Assembly (NCBI GenBank): GCA_964454845.1
Contig: CAYVVS010000013.1
Coordinates: 1 to 14,730 of the forward strand
Origin: GCA-016700035 sp964454845
GTDB taxonomy: Bacteria; Patescibacteriota; Saccharimonadia; CAILAD01; GCA-016700035
Direction: 5' to 3'
Length of the DNA: 14,730 nucleotides
Under the pieces are notes generated by a model. It made no database searches, was not told the origin of the DNA, and saw only the letters and a program-made list of their open reading frames with translations. A program made the position numbers and the translations under genes. This document shows positions 6,382-12,299 of the stretch, one piece after another (the stretch's first letter is position 1; each line of letters starts with the position of its first letter).

Positions 6382-6685
6382 CCAGTAAATCAATGAGTTC
6401 AAGATGAACATCAAGCGAGTTGTTCTCGTGAATATTCTCTGCTTTACGCACCTCTTTTTTGATGGGCAGAAAATATGATTTACTTTTCGCATCTGGAAAA
6501 ATTGATGTTTGCCATGCGCTGCTACCTACACTAACTTTTACCCGAATAGAACCAAAGCCTCGTGTGGAGGTGCCAACTATTTCGCGAATTTCTGCAGCCA
6601 CTTCGGCCGGAAGGGTAACAAAATGCCAAGCTGCATGACCAGGATATTGCCAAACTTTGGCCGAGAAAGAGAATGATGGACTCAT
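6377..6685 (-). CDS. DUF1905 domain protein
   Basis: The 102-residue protein matches DUF1905 over its whole length: FSAKVWQYPGHAAWHFVTLP near the N-terminus, then RGFGSIRVKVSVG, SSAWQTSIFPD and SYFLPIKKEVRKAENI. The family is a small beta-rich domain of unknown biochemical role, often found beside or fused to YdeI/DUF1801-type domains, which fits this operon. The start at ATG 6685 matches the family beginning MSPSFSFSAKVW; a longer upstream frame would overlap the previous gene. The ATG follows the stop of the upstream DUF1801 gene by one base (TAAGATG), so translation is probably coupled. Cytoplasmic; no signal or membrane segment. Confidence 0.85.
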   Translation of the reverse strand: MSPSFSFSAKVWQYPGHAAWHFVTLPAEVAAEIREIVGTSTRGFGSIRVKVSVGSSAWQTSIFPDAKSKSYFLPIKKEVRKAENIHENNSLDVHLELIDLLV

Positions 6686-6686
6686 C

Positions 6687-7082
6687 TTACAATCGGTCGA
6701 GCTGACCTTTTTTCTTGACGATATTTTTGTAGTCGTACTGAACCTCAATTGATTCTGCGAGCCATTCTTCTACAATCGATTCATCAATTTCCGAAGCTTC
6801 TGTGTAGAGTTTGCCGGCAGCCTTAAATTTGAGCGAACCCACCACTTCTAGCCCAGGAGTGTTAAATGATTGTCCGCTCCAAAACATTAGCATGACACCC
6901 TTTTTACGGACATCGTAGCCAACTATGGGGTTTTCGGCCAAAAACCAAGCCGGATTGGCATGGAAGAGCTTGTTTGTGGAGCCTGGTAGTGCTGTTTCGA
7001 TAAGCTTGGCAAGATGCTCGCAGATTTTTTTGTTCATGCCAACTTGAGTTTCATTATATGTATGGATTTCGTTTGTGATCAT
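6687..7082 (-). CDS. DUF1801-type protein, first copy
   Basis: The 131-residue protein resembles the DUF1801/YdhG-like family: LAKLIETALPGSTNKLFHAN in the first half, AWFLAENPIVGYDVRKKGVM and LMFWSGQSF in the middle, and AAGKLYTEASEIDESIVEEW toward the end. It is more distant from the second copy than a recent duplication would be. The start is well supported by AAGAGGAG about seven bases before the ATG. It is the first gene of the operon with DUF1905, the second DUF1801 and idi, and it starts 41 bases after the T-tract of the terminator of the upstream minus-strand gene. The function is unknown; a frataxin-like fold is expected from the family. Confidence 0.75.
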   Translation of the reverse strand: MITNEIHTYNETQVGMNKKICEHLAKLIETALPGSTNKLFHANPAWFLAENPIVGYDVRKKGVMLMFWSGQSFNTPGLEVVGSLKFKAAGKLYTEASEIDESIVEEWLAESIEVQYDYKNIVKKKGQLDRL

Positions 7083-7122
7083 AGTTAACTCCTCTTAGTC
7101 TCTATCGTATGCGTCTACAAAT

Positions 7123-7148
7123 AAAAAAGCCATCGCAGATGCGATGGC
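7123..7148 (-). terminator. Rho-independent terminator of the small membrane protein gene
   Basis: GCCATCGC and GCGATGGC (7129-7148) form a strong 8-bp stem around ATCT on the minus strand, followed by TTTTTT (7123-7128). It lies just past the stop at 7159 and separates that gene from the DUF1801-idi operon. Confidence 0.9.
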
Positions 7149-7158
7149 GTGGGCTGGT

Positions 7159-7527
7159 TCAGCTACGTGGCTTGTGCTTGTCGAGCAAGGCTCGAGCACG
7201 AGCTGCTGCTTCGTGGATCGGCTTGGGCGTGTGCCCGTCATCACACTGCTCGACAGCGAGCGTGAGCTGCTCGAGAGCGGAGATGACGTCTGGGCTCTGT
7301 TGAGCGGGCCCATCAATCCAGCTGTTGAAGTAGGCGTTGAAGGTGTCGGGGCGGTAATGCCGTAGCCCCGCAAGTGTCAGGATGCCGAGTCCCAGCACGA
7401 GCAAGGTGAACAGATTGGCTCGAAACTCATCCCAGCCTGAGAACCAGGCTTGGATGAGTATGATCAGCAAGATCATGACTGTGAAGCTTGGCAAGAGCCA
7501 GCGCCAGTTCAGAATTCGCTTCAACAT
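7159..7527 (-). CDS. Small two-helix membrane protein, function unknown
   Basis: The 122-residue protein has two adjacent hydrophobic helices (about 10-29, LLPSFTVMILLIILIQAWF, and 36-55, ANLFTLLVLGLGILTLAGL) separated by a short charged turn, then a C-terminal soluble region rich in charged residues and Ala (EQLTLAVEQCDDG, HEAAARARALLDKHK). It should sit in the cytoplasmic membrane with the C-terminal helix pair on one side. No family is recognised. The start is firm: GGAGAGG lies a few bases before the ATG, behind a consensus promoter at 7577-7605, and the gene has its own terminator. It looks more GC-rich than neighbouring conserved genes. It is a single-gene transcription unit between two minus-strand operons. 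Confidence 0.75.
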   Translation of the reverse strand: MLKRILNWRWLLPSFTVMILLIILIQAWFSGWDEFRANLFTLLVLGLGILTLAGLRHYRPDTFNAYFNSWIDGPAQQSPDVISALEQLTLAVEQCDDGHTPKPIHEAAARARALLDKHKPRS

Positions 7528-7576
7528 GGTTCCTCTCCAGAGGTCTAGGTGCAGGGCAGATGCCCAGAATGATGAA

Positions 7577-7605
7577 ACTATAAACTACTCAGGCTAATCT
7601 GTCAA
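7577..7605 (-). promoter_or_regulatory. Consensus promoter of the 7159-7527 gene
   Basis: On the minus strand TTGACA (7600-7605), a 17-base spacer and TATAGT (7577-7582) make the best sigma70-type promoter in the window. The predicted start near 7570 gives a leader of about 43 bases that can form GGGCA/TGCCC and CCTC/GAGG hairpins, the second including the Shine-Dalgarno. Confidence 0.85.
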
Positions 7606-7612
7606 TAATTAT

Positions 7613-7894
7613 TTAGCGATTGGTGATACCATCCAGCCGCAGCTCGTCGGATTCATCACGGTGAGTGCCGCTCGAGCCAACGTGCTTATTATCTAACTTA
7701 GTGCCGTGTTTTATGACGTGGACCAGTGCCATGGCATGTCCGTGCCCGAGTTCGTATTCTGTTTTGAGCCAAGTGGCAATATCTCCAGCCTTAGATTCTG
7801 CGTTAAAACCAGCAGCTTTAGAGGCATCAATTATTTCGGCTGGAGTTTTGCCGGTTTTCTTTTCGATATTGTCTAAATAAGCTTGAAACGACAT
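7613..7894 (-). CDS. DUF4287 domain protein
   Basis: The 93-residue protein begins MSFQAYLDNIEKKTGKTPAE and continues with AGDIATWLKTEYELGHGHAM, ALVHVIKHG, the full DUF4287 signature. These small domains are common in bacteria, often beside DUF1801-like proteins, but have no established function. The C-terminal 25 residues (KHVGSSGTHRDESDELRLDG) are polar and probably flexible. The start has AAGGAG about eight bases before the ATG. That Shine-Dalgarno overlaps the stop codon region of the upstream membrane protein gene (GAGTAA), so the two are cotranscribed and probably coupled. Confidence 0.88.
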   Translation of the reverse strand: MSFQAYLDNIEKKTGKTPAEIIDASKAAGFNAESKAGDIATWLKTEYELGHGHAMALVHVIKHGTKLDNKHVGSSGTHRDESDELRLDGITNR

Positions 7895-7899
7895 AGGGG

Positions 7900-8325
7900 T
7901 TACTCCTTTCCAAGTTTGTGAAAAATAACATACGCGAATTTATGCACGATTGTAACACTGAGTACGACAAGCAATATGCCAAAAAAGCCGTTGATCGCGA
8001 TGTAGCTACCAAAAATTAAATCGAGTGCCCAGATAAAAACGAATTTTGAAAGGAACATTACTAGCCAAACAGAGAAGAACATCAGAATCTTATAGATGGC
8101 GCCTTCTCGATTTTTGAGCCATGCAATAATGATGGTTTTGAGCTTGAATGCAAAGTAGGTGAGTACTTCTAGAACGATTGAGGCATAGATGATTGTGGAA
8201 AAACTTTTTGCCGAGACGATAGGGGTGTAGTCATTAAATAATCCAAGCACCGCTACATAAATAAGCGTACCAATAAACAGCTCTTGGTAGGCGAGTTGGG
8301 CCGATGTAAATTGCCGTGGCTTCAT
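7900..8325 (-). CDS. Four-helix integral membrane protein, function unknown
   Basis: The 141-residue protein has about four hydrophobic segments: LFIGTLIYVAVLGLF (about 16-30), STIIYASIVLEVLTYFAFKL (43-62), YKILMFFSVWLVMFLSKFVF (78-97) and INGFFGILLVVLSVTIVHKF (110-130). The N-terminal MKPRQFTSAQ is basic and probably cytoplasmic. No family is named with confidence. The start lies six bases after the stop of the secreted-repeat gene, and its stop overlaps the Shine-Dalgarno of the DUF4287 gene, so it is the middle gene of a three-gene operon. No clear Shine-Dalgarno is visible, which suggests reinitiation from the upstream gene. Confidence 0.75.
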   Translation of the reverse strand: MKPRQFTSAQLAYQELFIGTLIYVAVLGLFNDYTPIVSAKSFSTIIYASIVLEVLTYFAFKLKTIIIAWLKNREGAIYKILMFFSVWLVMFLSKFVFIWALDLIFGSYIAINGFFGILLVVLSVTIVHKFAYVIFHKLGKE

Positions 8326-8331
8326 GCTGGA

Positions 8332-8877
8332 CTAGGGAGCTCGAGTGCCATTGGGTTGAATAACCCACCAGAGACCGCCGTGAGTTTTAATATTGTGGCA
8401 TTCTACTTCGCCGGGTTTTTCGTTGGCGTAGAAGTAGAGCGGGTGACCATTATAGGTTACTTGGGTGGTGCCATCGGTGCGCTTTGTGGTTCCAAGTAGC
8501 TTGGCATCAACATCTCCAGACGCAACGGGTGTGCCATCTGTAAGTACTGGTGGCCAGGCTTTAGCGCAGCTTCCGTAGCACTCTGGCGTTGATGATTCTT
8601 CAAGTTCCCATATATAAATTGCCTGCCCTCTGCTGTCGAATAGCATTGGTCCGTATTCGCTGGTGCCGGTTTTTATCACGGTTCCGGTAGCTGGTGCTTG
8701 AGTGGTCGATTCTTGAGTTTCGAGTTGTTGTGTTGGGCTCGTTTCAGGGATGCTTGTTGGTGTACTGGTTTTAGTATTGGTTTGAAAAACAAAATATACT
8801 GACCCCAAAAATCCAACAACTACTACGAGACCGATAATCCAAATTAACGTACGGTTCTTTGCGCTGCTTGTTTTCAT
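8332..8877 (-). CDS. Membrane-anchored secreted-repeat protein (lipoprotein_15 type)
   Basis: The protein of 181 residues has an N-terminal anchor (basic MKTSSAKNR, then LIWIIGLVVVVGFLGSVYFV), a Thr/Ser/Pro/Gln-rich linker of about 45 residues and an extracellular domain. The domain has two copies of the secreted-repeat motif: YGPMLFDSRGQAIYIW with CYGSCAKAWPP, and the degenerate NGHPLYFYANEKPGEVECHN ending GLWWVIQP. The two cysteines of CYGSC are typical. The family is surface exposed with unproven function. No lipobox cysteine is present, so it is a transmembrane anchor and not a lipoprotein. A start at GTG 8901 is possible, but ATG 8877 is preferred because TATGAT ends six bases before it. 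First gene of the operon down to 7613. Confidence 0.85.
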   Translation of the reverse strand: MKTSSAKNRTLIWIIGLVVVVGFLGSVYFVFQTNTKTSTPTSIPETSPTQQLETQESTTQAPATGTVIKTGTSEYGPMLFDSRGQAIYIWELEESSTPECYGSCAKAWPPVLTDGTPVASGDVDAKLLGTTKRTDGTTQVTYNGHPLYFYANEKPGEVECHNIKTHGGLWWVIQPNGTRAP

Positions 8878-8883
8878 ATCTCG

Positions 8884-8889
8884 ATCATA
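8884..8889 (-). promoter_or_regulatory. -10 element six bases before the secreted-repeat ATG
   Basis: On the minus strand TATGAT, six bases (CGAGAT), then ATG at 8877. No convincing -35 is seen. The spacing equals that of the other leaderless-type starts. Confidence 0.45.
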
Positions 8890-8957
8890 ACAAAAAGCCA
8901 CTCCTACGTCTTCGGACGGTCTTTATTAGGGGCGTTATAGAACAAACATAACTATGA

Positions 8958-8963
8958 CATAAT
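8958..8963 (+). promoter_or_regulatory. -10 element six bases before the cupin isomerase ATG
   Basis: CATAAT ends six bases before the ATG at 8970, which places the expected start site on the A of the ATG. The -35 region (TTATAG at 8935-8940, 17-base spacing) is poor. No Shine-Dalgarno is present. Confidence 0.45.
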
Positions 8964-8969
8964 AAACCA

Positions 8970-9587
8970 ATGGTTGATTATAAGAATGTCTCAAAGCACT
9001 TAGCGACTCGCACACACGATGCGATGAAGCCGGTATTAATGAACCGGAATGTGATTGGTCCGTCAGTTCATTACTATATGATTCGTGGTGGCTCAGAGCA
9101 AACCAATGTAACGGTATGGGAGCCGGGAACTGTTGGTGGCGAATATATAAAATCATTCGGCCACTATCATATAGATGATTTGCCAGAGACATATTGGATC
9201 AGAGGAGGAGAAGGTATTGTGCTCCTACAGAAACTTGAAAGTGATGCTGATGGCAAACTTATACCAGATAGAGTATCTGATTTTAAAGTAGTCTTTGTGA
9301 AAGAAGGCGACACCGTTCATATACCGGCTAGATATGGTCATTTGGTTGCCAATACTTCAAACACGTTTCTGACTACGATAGACGATAGCCCGGCAGATTT
9401 TGGCGATGCTGATCCATCCGGTCATCCAGGCCATGCGGACTATAGTTTAGTTGAGAAGATGCAAGGCTTTGCATACTACATAGTTGAGCACGAAGGTAAC
9501 CCAGCACTAGTGCGGAATACTCGCTACACCAGCATAGCTCATGAGGACCTTAGTGGGCTTGTTGTGTTGTCGGAATTTTCAGGCTAA
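8970..9587 (+). CDS. Cupin-type glucose-6-phosphate isomerase (archaeal-type PGI)
   Basis: The 205-residue protein is a cupin resembling the archaeal-type metal-dependent phosphoglucose isomerase, which interconverts glucose-6-phosphate and fructose-6-phosphate. Metal ligands are seen in the usual pattern: H65 and H67 in GHYH, E73 in LPETYW, and H124 in YGHLVANTS. The glycine-rich turns RGGEGIVLLQ and KEGDTVHIP (PGD-like) fit the cupin barrel. The C-terminal 60 residues (FAYYIVEHEGNPALVRN) complete the family length. It is unrelated in fold to the common PGI (SIS domains). The ATG lacks a Shine-Dalgarno and is probably leaderless. It is transcribed alone. Another cupin sugar isomerase or epimerase is a possible alternative, but the two-His-Glu-His layout and the length favour PGI. 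Confidence 0.75.
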   Translation: MVDYKNVSKHLATRTHDAMKPVLMNRNVIGPSVHYYMIRGGSEQTNVTVWEPGTVGGEYIKSFGHYHIDDLPETYWIRGGEGIVLLQKLESDADGKLIPDRVSDFKVVFVKEGDTVHIPARYGHLVANTSNTFLTTIDDSPADFGDADPSGHPGHADYSLVEKMQGFAYYIVEHEGNPALVRNTRYTSIAHEDLSGLVVLSEFSG

Positions 9588-9588
9588 C

Positions 9589-9608
9589 AAAAAAACTCCC
9601 GAAGGAGT
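9589..9608 (-). terminator. Terminator of tRNA-Lys
   Basis: On the minus strand ACTCC-TTCG-GGAGT (9595-9608) is followed by seven T (9589-9595). It is a short but typical hairpin with a UUCG loop, 12 bases past the tRNA 3' end. Confidence 0.75.
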
Positions 9609-9620
9609 CAAAATGATTCC

Positions 9621-9697
9621 TGGAGGGCCAGGAGGGACTCGAACCCTCGACACCCTGCTTAAGAGGCAGGTGCTCTAACCAACTGAGCTACTGGCCC
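9621..9697 (-). tRNA. tRNA-Lys(CTT)
   Basis: The cloverleaf is complete: acceptor GGGCCAG (9691-9697) with CTGGCCC, D arm GCTC/GAGC, anticodon stem CCTGC/GCAGG with loop CTCTTAA and anticodon CTT at 9661-9663, T arm GAGGG-TTCGAGT-CCCTC, and encoded CCA at 9621-9623. The discriminator base is T (9624), unlike the A usual for tRNA-Lys. It reads AAG. Confidence 0.93.
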
Positions 9698-9720
9698 GCA
9701 ATGCGGTAGAAAACTCAGAT

Positions 9721-9749
9721 ATTCTACTATATATAACCATAAAATTCAA
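9721..9749 (-). promoter_or_regulatory. Promoter of tRNA-Lys
   Basis: On the minus strand TTGAAT (9744-9749), 17 bases, TAGAAT (9721-9726); the start would lie near 9714, about 17 bases before the tRNA 5' end. Confidence 0.75.
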
Positions 9750-9769
9750 GGTGTCCCCAGATAAAAATA

Positions 9770-9798
9770 TTGTTTTTCCAAAAAACTGAGACTATGCT
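9770..9798 (+). promoter_or_regulatory. Promoter of the DUF5684 gene
   Basis: TTGTTT (9770-9775), 17 bases, TATGCT (9793-9798). The start would lie near 9805, leaving a 25-base leader with an AAGGAG Shine-Dalgarno. Its -35 box lies about 20 bases from the -35 of the divergent tRNA-Lys promoter, so the two promoters are back to back. Confidence 0.6.
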
Positions 9799-9829
9799 TA
9801 AGGCATAAACATTTAAGGAGTTTCTAGTC

Positions 9830-10231
9830 ATGTACGATTATTCAACTACTACTACGACATATGATCCTGCAACCGGTATCTTTTGGCTGGCATTTTTAGT
9901 GCTGCTTGTGGTTGCGCTATGGAAAGTATTCACCAAAGCTGGTAAGCCAGGTTGGGCCTCTATTGTACCAATCTATAATACTTACATCCTCTTAAAGATT
10001 GCTGGTCGTCCAGGCTGGTGGTTGCTTCTCTTACTTATTCCATTTGTGAATATCGTCGTATACTTGATCGTTTCAATCGATGTAGCAAAGGCCTTCGGTA
10101 AGAGCAGTGCCTTTGGTGTTATCGGCCTCTTCTTCTTTAGCGCGATTGGCTACCTCATGCTCGGCTTCGGCAAAGCAACATATCAGGGTGGATCAGCATC
10201 GGCAGCGCCAGCTGCTCCTGCTGTCGAATAG
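9830..10231 (+). CDS. DUF5684 membrane protein
   Basis: The 133-residue protein has three hydrophobic segments: ATGIFWLAFLVLLVVALWKVF (about 14-34), WWLLLLLIPFVNIVVYLIVS (62-81) and FGVIGLFFFSAIGYLMLGF (94-113). Between them is the family-typical KAGKPGWASIVPIYNTYILLKIAGRPG. The C-terminus is an Ala/Pro-rich tail. DUF5684 proteins are common in Saccharibacteria and other small-genome bacteria; the function is unknown, though the family resembles signal-peptidase-associated small membrane proteins. The start is firm: AAGGAG eight or so bases before the ATG. It is a single-gene unit ending in a strong bidirectional terminator at 10246-10283. Confidence 0.85.
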   Translation: MYDYSTTTTTYDPATGIFWLAFLVLLVVALWKVFTKAGKPGWASIVPIYNTYILLKIAGRPGWWLLLLLIPFVNIVVYLIVSIDVAKAFGKSSAFGVIGLFFFSAIGYLMLGFGKATYQGGSASAAPAAPAVE

Positions 10232-10245
10232 TATTCTTCAGTAAC

Positions 10246-10283
10246 ATTAAAAAAGACGAGTGTAAAAACTCGTCTTTTTTAAT
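10246..10283. terminator. Bidirectional terminator
   Basis: ATTAAAAAAGACGAGT (10246-10261) and its exact complement at 10268-10283 form a perfect 16-bp inverted repeat around GTAAAA. With A/T tracts on both sides it can end the DUF5684 transcript (plus) and the tRNA-Arg transcript (minus). Its right end touches the tRNA CCA. Confidence 0.9.
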
Positions 10284-10359
10284 GGCGCGCCCTGAGGGAT
10301 TCGAACCCCCGACCTTGTGGTCCGAAGCCACACGCTCTATCCAGCTGAGCTAAGGGCGC
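10283..10359 (-). tRNA. tRNA-Arg(TCG)
   Basis: The acceptor GCGCCCT (10353-10359) pairs with AGGGCGC; D arm GCTC/GAGC, anticodon stem TGTGG/CCACA with loop CTTCGGA and anticodon TCG at 10323-10325, T arm GGGGG-TTCGAAT-CCCTC with one wobble, discriminator G (10286), encoded CCA (10283-10285). It reads CGA. A TATAAT lies upstream on the minus strand (10373-10378) with a poor -35. Confidence 0.93.
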
Positions 10360-10372
10360 TTGCTAGGTGGTT

Positions 10373-10378
10373 ATTATA
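10373..10378 (-). promoter_or_regulatory. -10 element of tRNA-Arg
   Basis: A perfect TATAAT on the minus strand, 13 bases before the tRNA 5' end. With 17-base spacing the -35 would be TCGATT, which is poor. Confidence 0.5.
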
Positions 10379-10410
10379 CCTGAACAATCTGACTAAATCG
10401 AGAGGAACTA

Positions 10411-10446
10411 AAAAACCAAGTGTGCTGCTGCCACAACTTGGTTTTT
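10411..10446. terminator. Terminator-like hairpin with no gene to terminate
   Basis: AAAAACCAAGT (10411-10421) and ACTTGGTTTTT (10436-10446) form a perfect 11-bp stem with a 14-base loop that can add GTG/CAC. It has a T-run in both directions. No plus-strand gene lies immediately upstream; it stands between the tRNA-Arg promoter and the leader of the basic protein. It may insulate the divergent units or be part of a structured RNA. Confidence 0.6.
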
Positions 10447-10598
10447 GGTGCTGCTAGTTTTAGCAGTGCTACTGCTGAAGACTATTATAGCCCTAAATGC
10501 TCTGTATGCAATAGTTATGCTTGCGATAATCTGCAGATTGCAGCAAAATATCAACCTACGGCATGCCGTAACTCAGCACCTACAACGGAAGGAAAACC
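10447..10598 (+). promoter_or_regulatory. Structured leader upstream of the basic protein gene
   Basis: The stretch contains CTGCTA-GTTT-TAGCAG (10451-10466), the competing GCAGT-GCT-ACTGC (10463-10475) and a perfect 14-base palindrome TACGGCATGCCGTA (10557-10570). A possible extended -10, TGCGATAAT, ends at 10530, with a weak CTGTAT -35. If that promoter is used, the palindrome lies in the 5' leader. No known riboswitch was recognised. Confidence 0.35.
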
Positions 10599-10865
10599 AT
10601 GCCACGACGAGATGGCAATAGAAGCGGAGCGCGTCGTCGCAGTGGACGCAACCATGCGCCGATGAACTCGGGTCGCAAGGGGAAGCAGCGTACGCGGAAG
10701 TACCTTCTGCGTACGCAGGCCATGGAGCGGGGCTTCATCGTCAGGAGTGCTAAGAAGAAGGAAGAGCGCACTGCCATGCAGCGAGACGCAGCCAACTCCA
10801 CGCTCACCGGCAGGGCATTGGCCCCCGACGCGGCCTCCGGTCGCCGTTCCTACCTTCGTCTCTGA
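10599..10865 (+). CDS. Small, very basic protein, function unknown
   Basis: The 88-residue product is rich in Arg and Lys: MPRRDGNRSGARRRSGRNH at the start, then RKGKQRTRKYLLRTQAM and VRSAKKKEERTAMQRDAAN. It has no cysteine, no membrane segment and no recognised domain. Such composition suggests binding to RNA, DNA or ribosomes, but this is inference. The start is supported by GGAAGGA about six bases before the ATG, and a strong terminator follows at 10877-10910. It is GC-rich for the window: one line, 10621-10680, has 40 G or C of 60 by hand count. Other overlapping frames here are less likely because they lack a Shine-Dalgarno. It is a single-gene unit just before hisS. Confidence 0.65.
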   Translation: MPRRDGNRSGARRRSGRNHAPMNSGRKGKQRTRKYLLRTQAMERGFIVRSAKKKEERTAMQRDAANSTLTGRALAPDAASGRRSYLRL

Positions 10866-10876
10866 ACATCTCCATT

Positions 10877-10910
10877 CCTCGGACTACTGCGGTAGCCGAG
10901 GATTTTTTTT
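10877..10910 (+). terminator. Rho-independent terminator of the basic protein gene
   Basis: CCTCGG and CCGAGG (10877-10902) enclose an inner CTAC-TGCG-GTAG stem with one bulged A, followed by eight T (10903-10910). Confidence 0.9.
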
Positions 10911-10937
10911 GCGATTTTTACTGATACCAACCATAAT
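10909..10937 (+). promoter_or_regulatory. hisS promoter, probably leaderless
   Basis: TTGCGA (10909-10914), 17 bases, CATAAT (10932-10937), then six bases to the ATG at 10944. The expected start site coincides with the A of the ATG. The -35 begins in the T-run of the preceding terminator. Confidence 0.65.
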
Positions 10938-10943
10938 AGGGGC

Positions 10944-12260
10944 ATGACGATAGTAGCGCCGAGAAGACCAAGTGGATTTCCAGAGTATACGCCCGCCCAA
11001 CAGCTTGCGTTTAATGACCTCTTGTCAAAAATCAGAACCAGCTATGAATTGGCTGGATTTACCCCTATAGAAACTCCAGCCTTGGAGCTGGCGGATGTGC
11101 TTTTGGCAAAAGGTGGCGGCGAGACAGAAAAAGAAGTCTTTCGGTTTGGTAAAGGCTCAAAAGATTATGTGATGCACTATGATCTGACGGTGCCATTGGC
11201 GCGCTATGTTGCTGAATGGCAGAACGATTTAGTGTTTCCGTTTCGGCGCTCGCAAATACAGAAGGTGTGGCGAGCCGAACGCGCCCAAAAGGGTCGCGCC
11301 CGAGAGTTCTATCAGTGTGATGCTGATGTAGTAGGCGAAACGGATGTAGCGGTGGATGGTGAACTCATCGCCCTGGCTGCGACCACCATGCGTAATCTGG
11401 AGATTGGTAAGTTTACGGTGCGGGTAAATAACCGCAAAGTTTTAACTGGTATGTATGAAGCACTCGGCGTGGCCGAGAAATCGGTCGAGTTGATGCGCAT
11501 TATCGATAAACTGGAAAAAATTGGTGAAGCCGAAGTTCGTAAGCTTTTAGCTGGCGAAGGCTTGGATGCGGAGGCGGTTGATACACTCATAAAGACCTCG
11601 AACTTGCAGGGCGCGTCAGATTCGGTATTAGCAGATCTACGCAGTTTGCAGTTGGCGAACGATACATTTGTGGCTGGGGTTGAAGAGCTAGAGCGAGCCA
11701 TAAGCGCCGCAATAGCAATGGGTGCGCGGGAGGACGAAGTCGTTGTTGATTGTGCGATTGCTCGTGGCCTCGATTACTACACTGCTACGGTGTTTGAGAC
11801 TGTGCTAACAGATATTCCTGAGCTTGGGAGTGTTTGCTCAGGTGGTAGGTTTGATAACTTGGCGCAGTACTATACTCGACGATCACTGCCTGGAGTAGGT
11901 ATTTCGATTGGTCTTACGCGCTTGTTTGATGGTTTGTGGGATGCCGGGCATTTTGATGGCGCGAGAGCAACGACTACTCAGGTAGTTGTGTGGACTGGTT
12001 CGGATGATGCTTGGAGTGCGGCTGGTGCTTTAGCCTCAGATTTACGGGCGGCTGGAGTGGCTTGCGAAGTTTCGCTTTCCGACACAAAGCTCGCGAAAAT
12101 ATTGTCGCGTGCCTCCAGGCTTGGTGTGGTAGCTGTGGTAATTATTGGTGAAGATGAGCTGGAGCATGATGCTGCTAGCATCAAGGTTCTGGCAACCGAG
12201 CAGCAAGAGCGGGTGGGGCTCGCAGATGTCGTGGAGTTTTTGCATAAAAACGCCCTCTAG
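10944..12260 (+). CDS. hisS: Histidyl-tRNA synthetase
   Basis: The 438-residue class II enzyme charges tRNA-His in the cytoplasm. Motif 1 spans about residues 30-60 (AGFTPIETPALE); motif 2 is FRRSQIQKVWRAER to FYQCDADVVG (about 100-130); the histidine-specific segment is ARGLDYYTATVFE (about 273-285), where family members usually have Gly in place of the second Ala; motif 3 is PGVGISIGLTRLFD (316-329). The C-terminal anticodon-binding domain (QVVVWTGSDDAW to ATEQQERVGLADVVEFL) is present and complete. Length is normal. The start has AGGGGC directly next to the ATG, too close for a standard Shine-Dalgarno, and a -10 six bases upstream, so the mRNA is probably leaderless. The Gre-like gene follows in the same direction. 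Confidence 0.97.
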   Translation: MTIVAPRRPSGFPEYTPAQQLAFNDLLSKIRTSYELAGFTPIETPALELADVLLAKGGGETEKEVFRFGKGSKDYVMHYDLTVPLARYVAEWQNDLVFPFRRSQIQKVWRAERAQKGRAREFYQCDADVVGETDVAVDGELIALAATTMRNLEIGKFTVRVNNRKVLTGMYEALGVAEKSVELMRIIDKLEKIGEAEVRKLLAGEGLDAEAVDTLIKTSNLQGASDSVLADLRSLQLANDTFVAGVEELERAISAAIAMGAREDEVVVDCAIARGLDYYTATVFETVLTDIPELGSVCSGGRFDNLAQYYTRRSLPGVGISIGLTRLFDGLWDAGHFDGARATTTQVVVWTGSDDAWSAAGALASDLRAAGVACEVSLSDTKLAKILSRASRLGVVAVVIIGEDELEHDAASIKVLATEQQERVGLADVVEFLHKNAL

Positions 12261-12284
12261 TCGTTCGTTTTACATACGCACCTC

Positions 12285-12293
12285 TGCTATAAT
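12285..12293 (+). promoter_or_regulatory. Extended -10 element of the Gre-like gene
   Basis: TGCTATAAT is a full extended -10; the hexamer (12288-12293) ends six bases before the ATG at 12300. The -35 region is poor, as is usual for extended -10 promoters. Confidence 0.65.
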
Positions 12294-12299
12294 TTAGAG

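Noticed and set aside
10420..10665. Cys-rich 81-residue open frame on plus
   Set aside because: It starts inside a hairpin, has no Shine-Dalgarno, and overlaps the better supported 10599-10865 gene in another frame.
11312..11701. 129-residue open frame on minus within hisS
   Set aside because: Low-complexity Ser/Ala translation antisense to a conserved synthetase; a codon-composition artefact.
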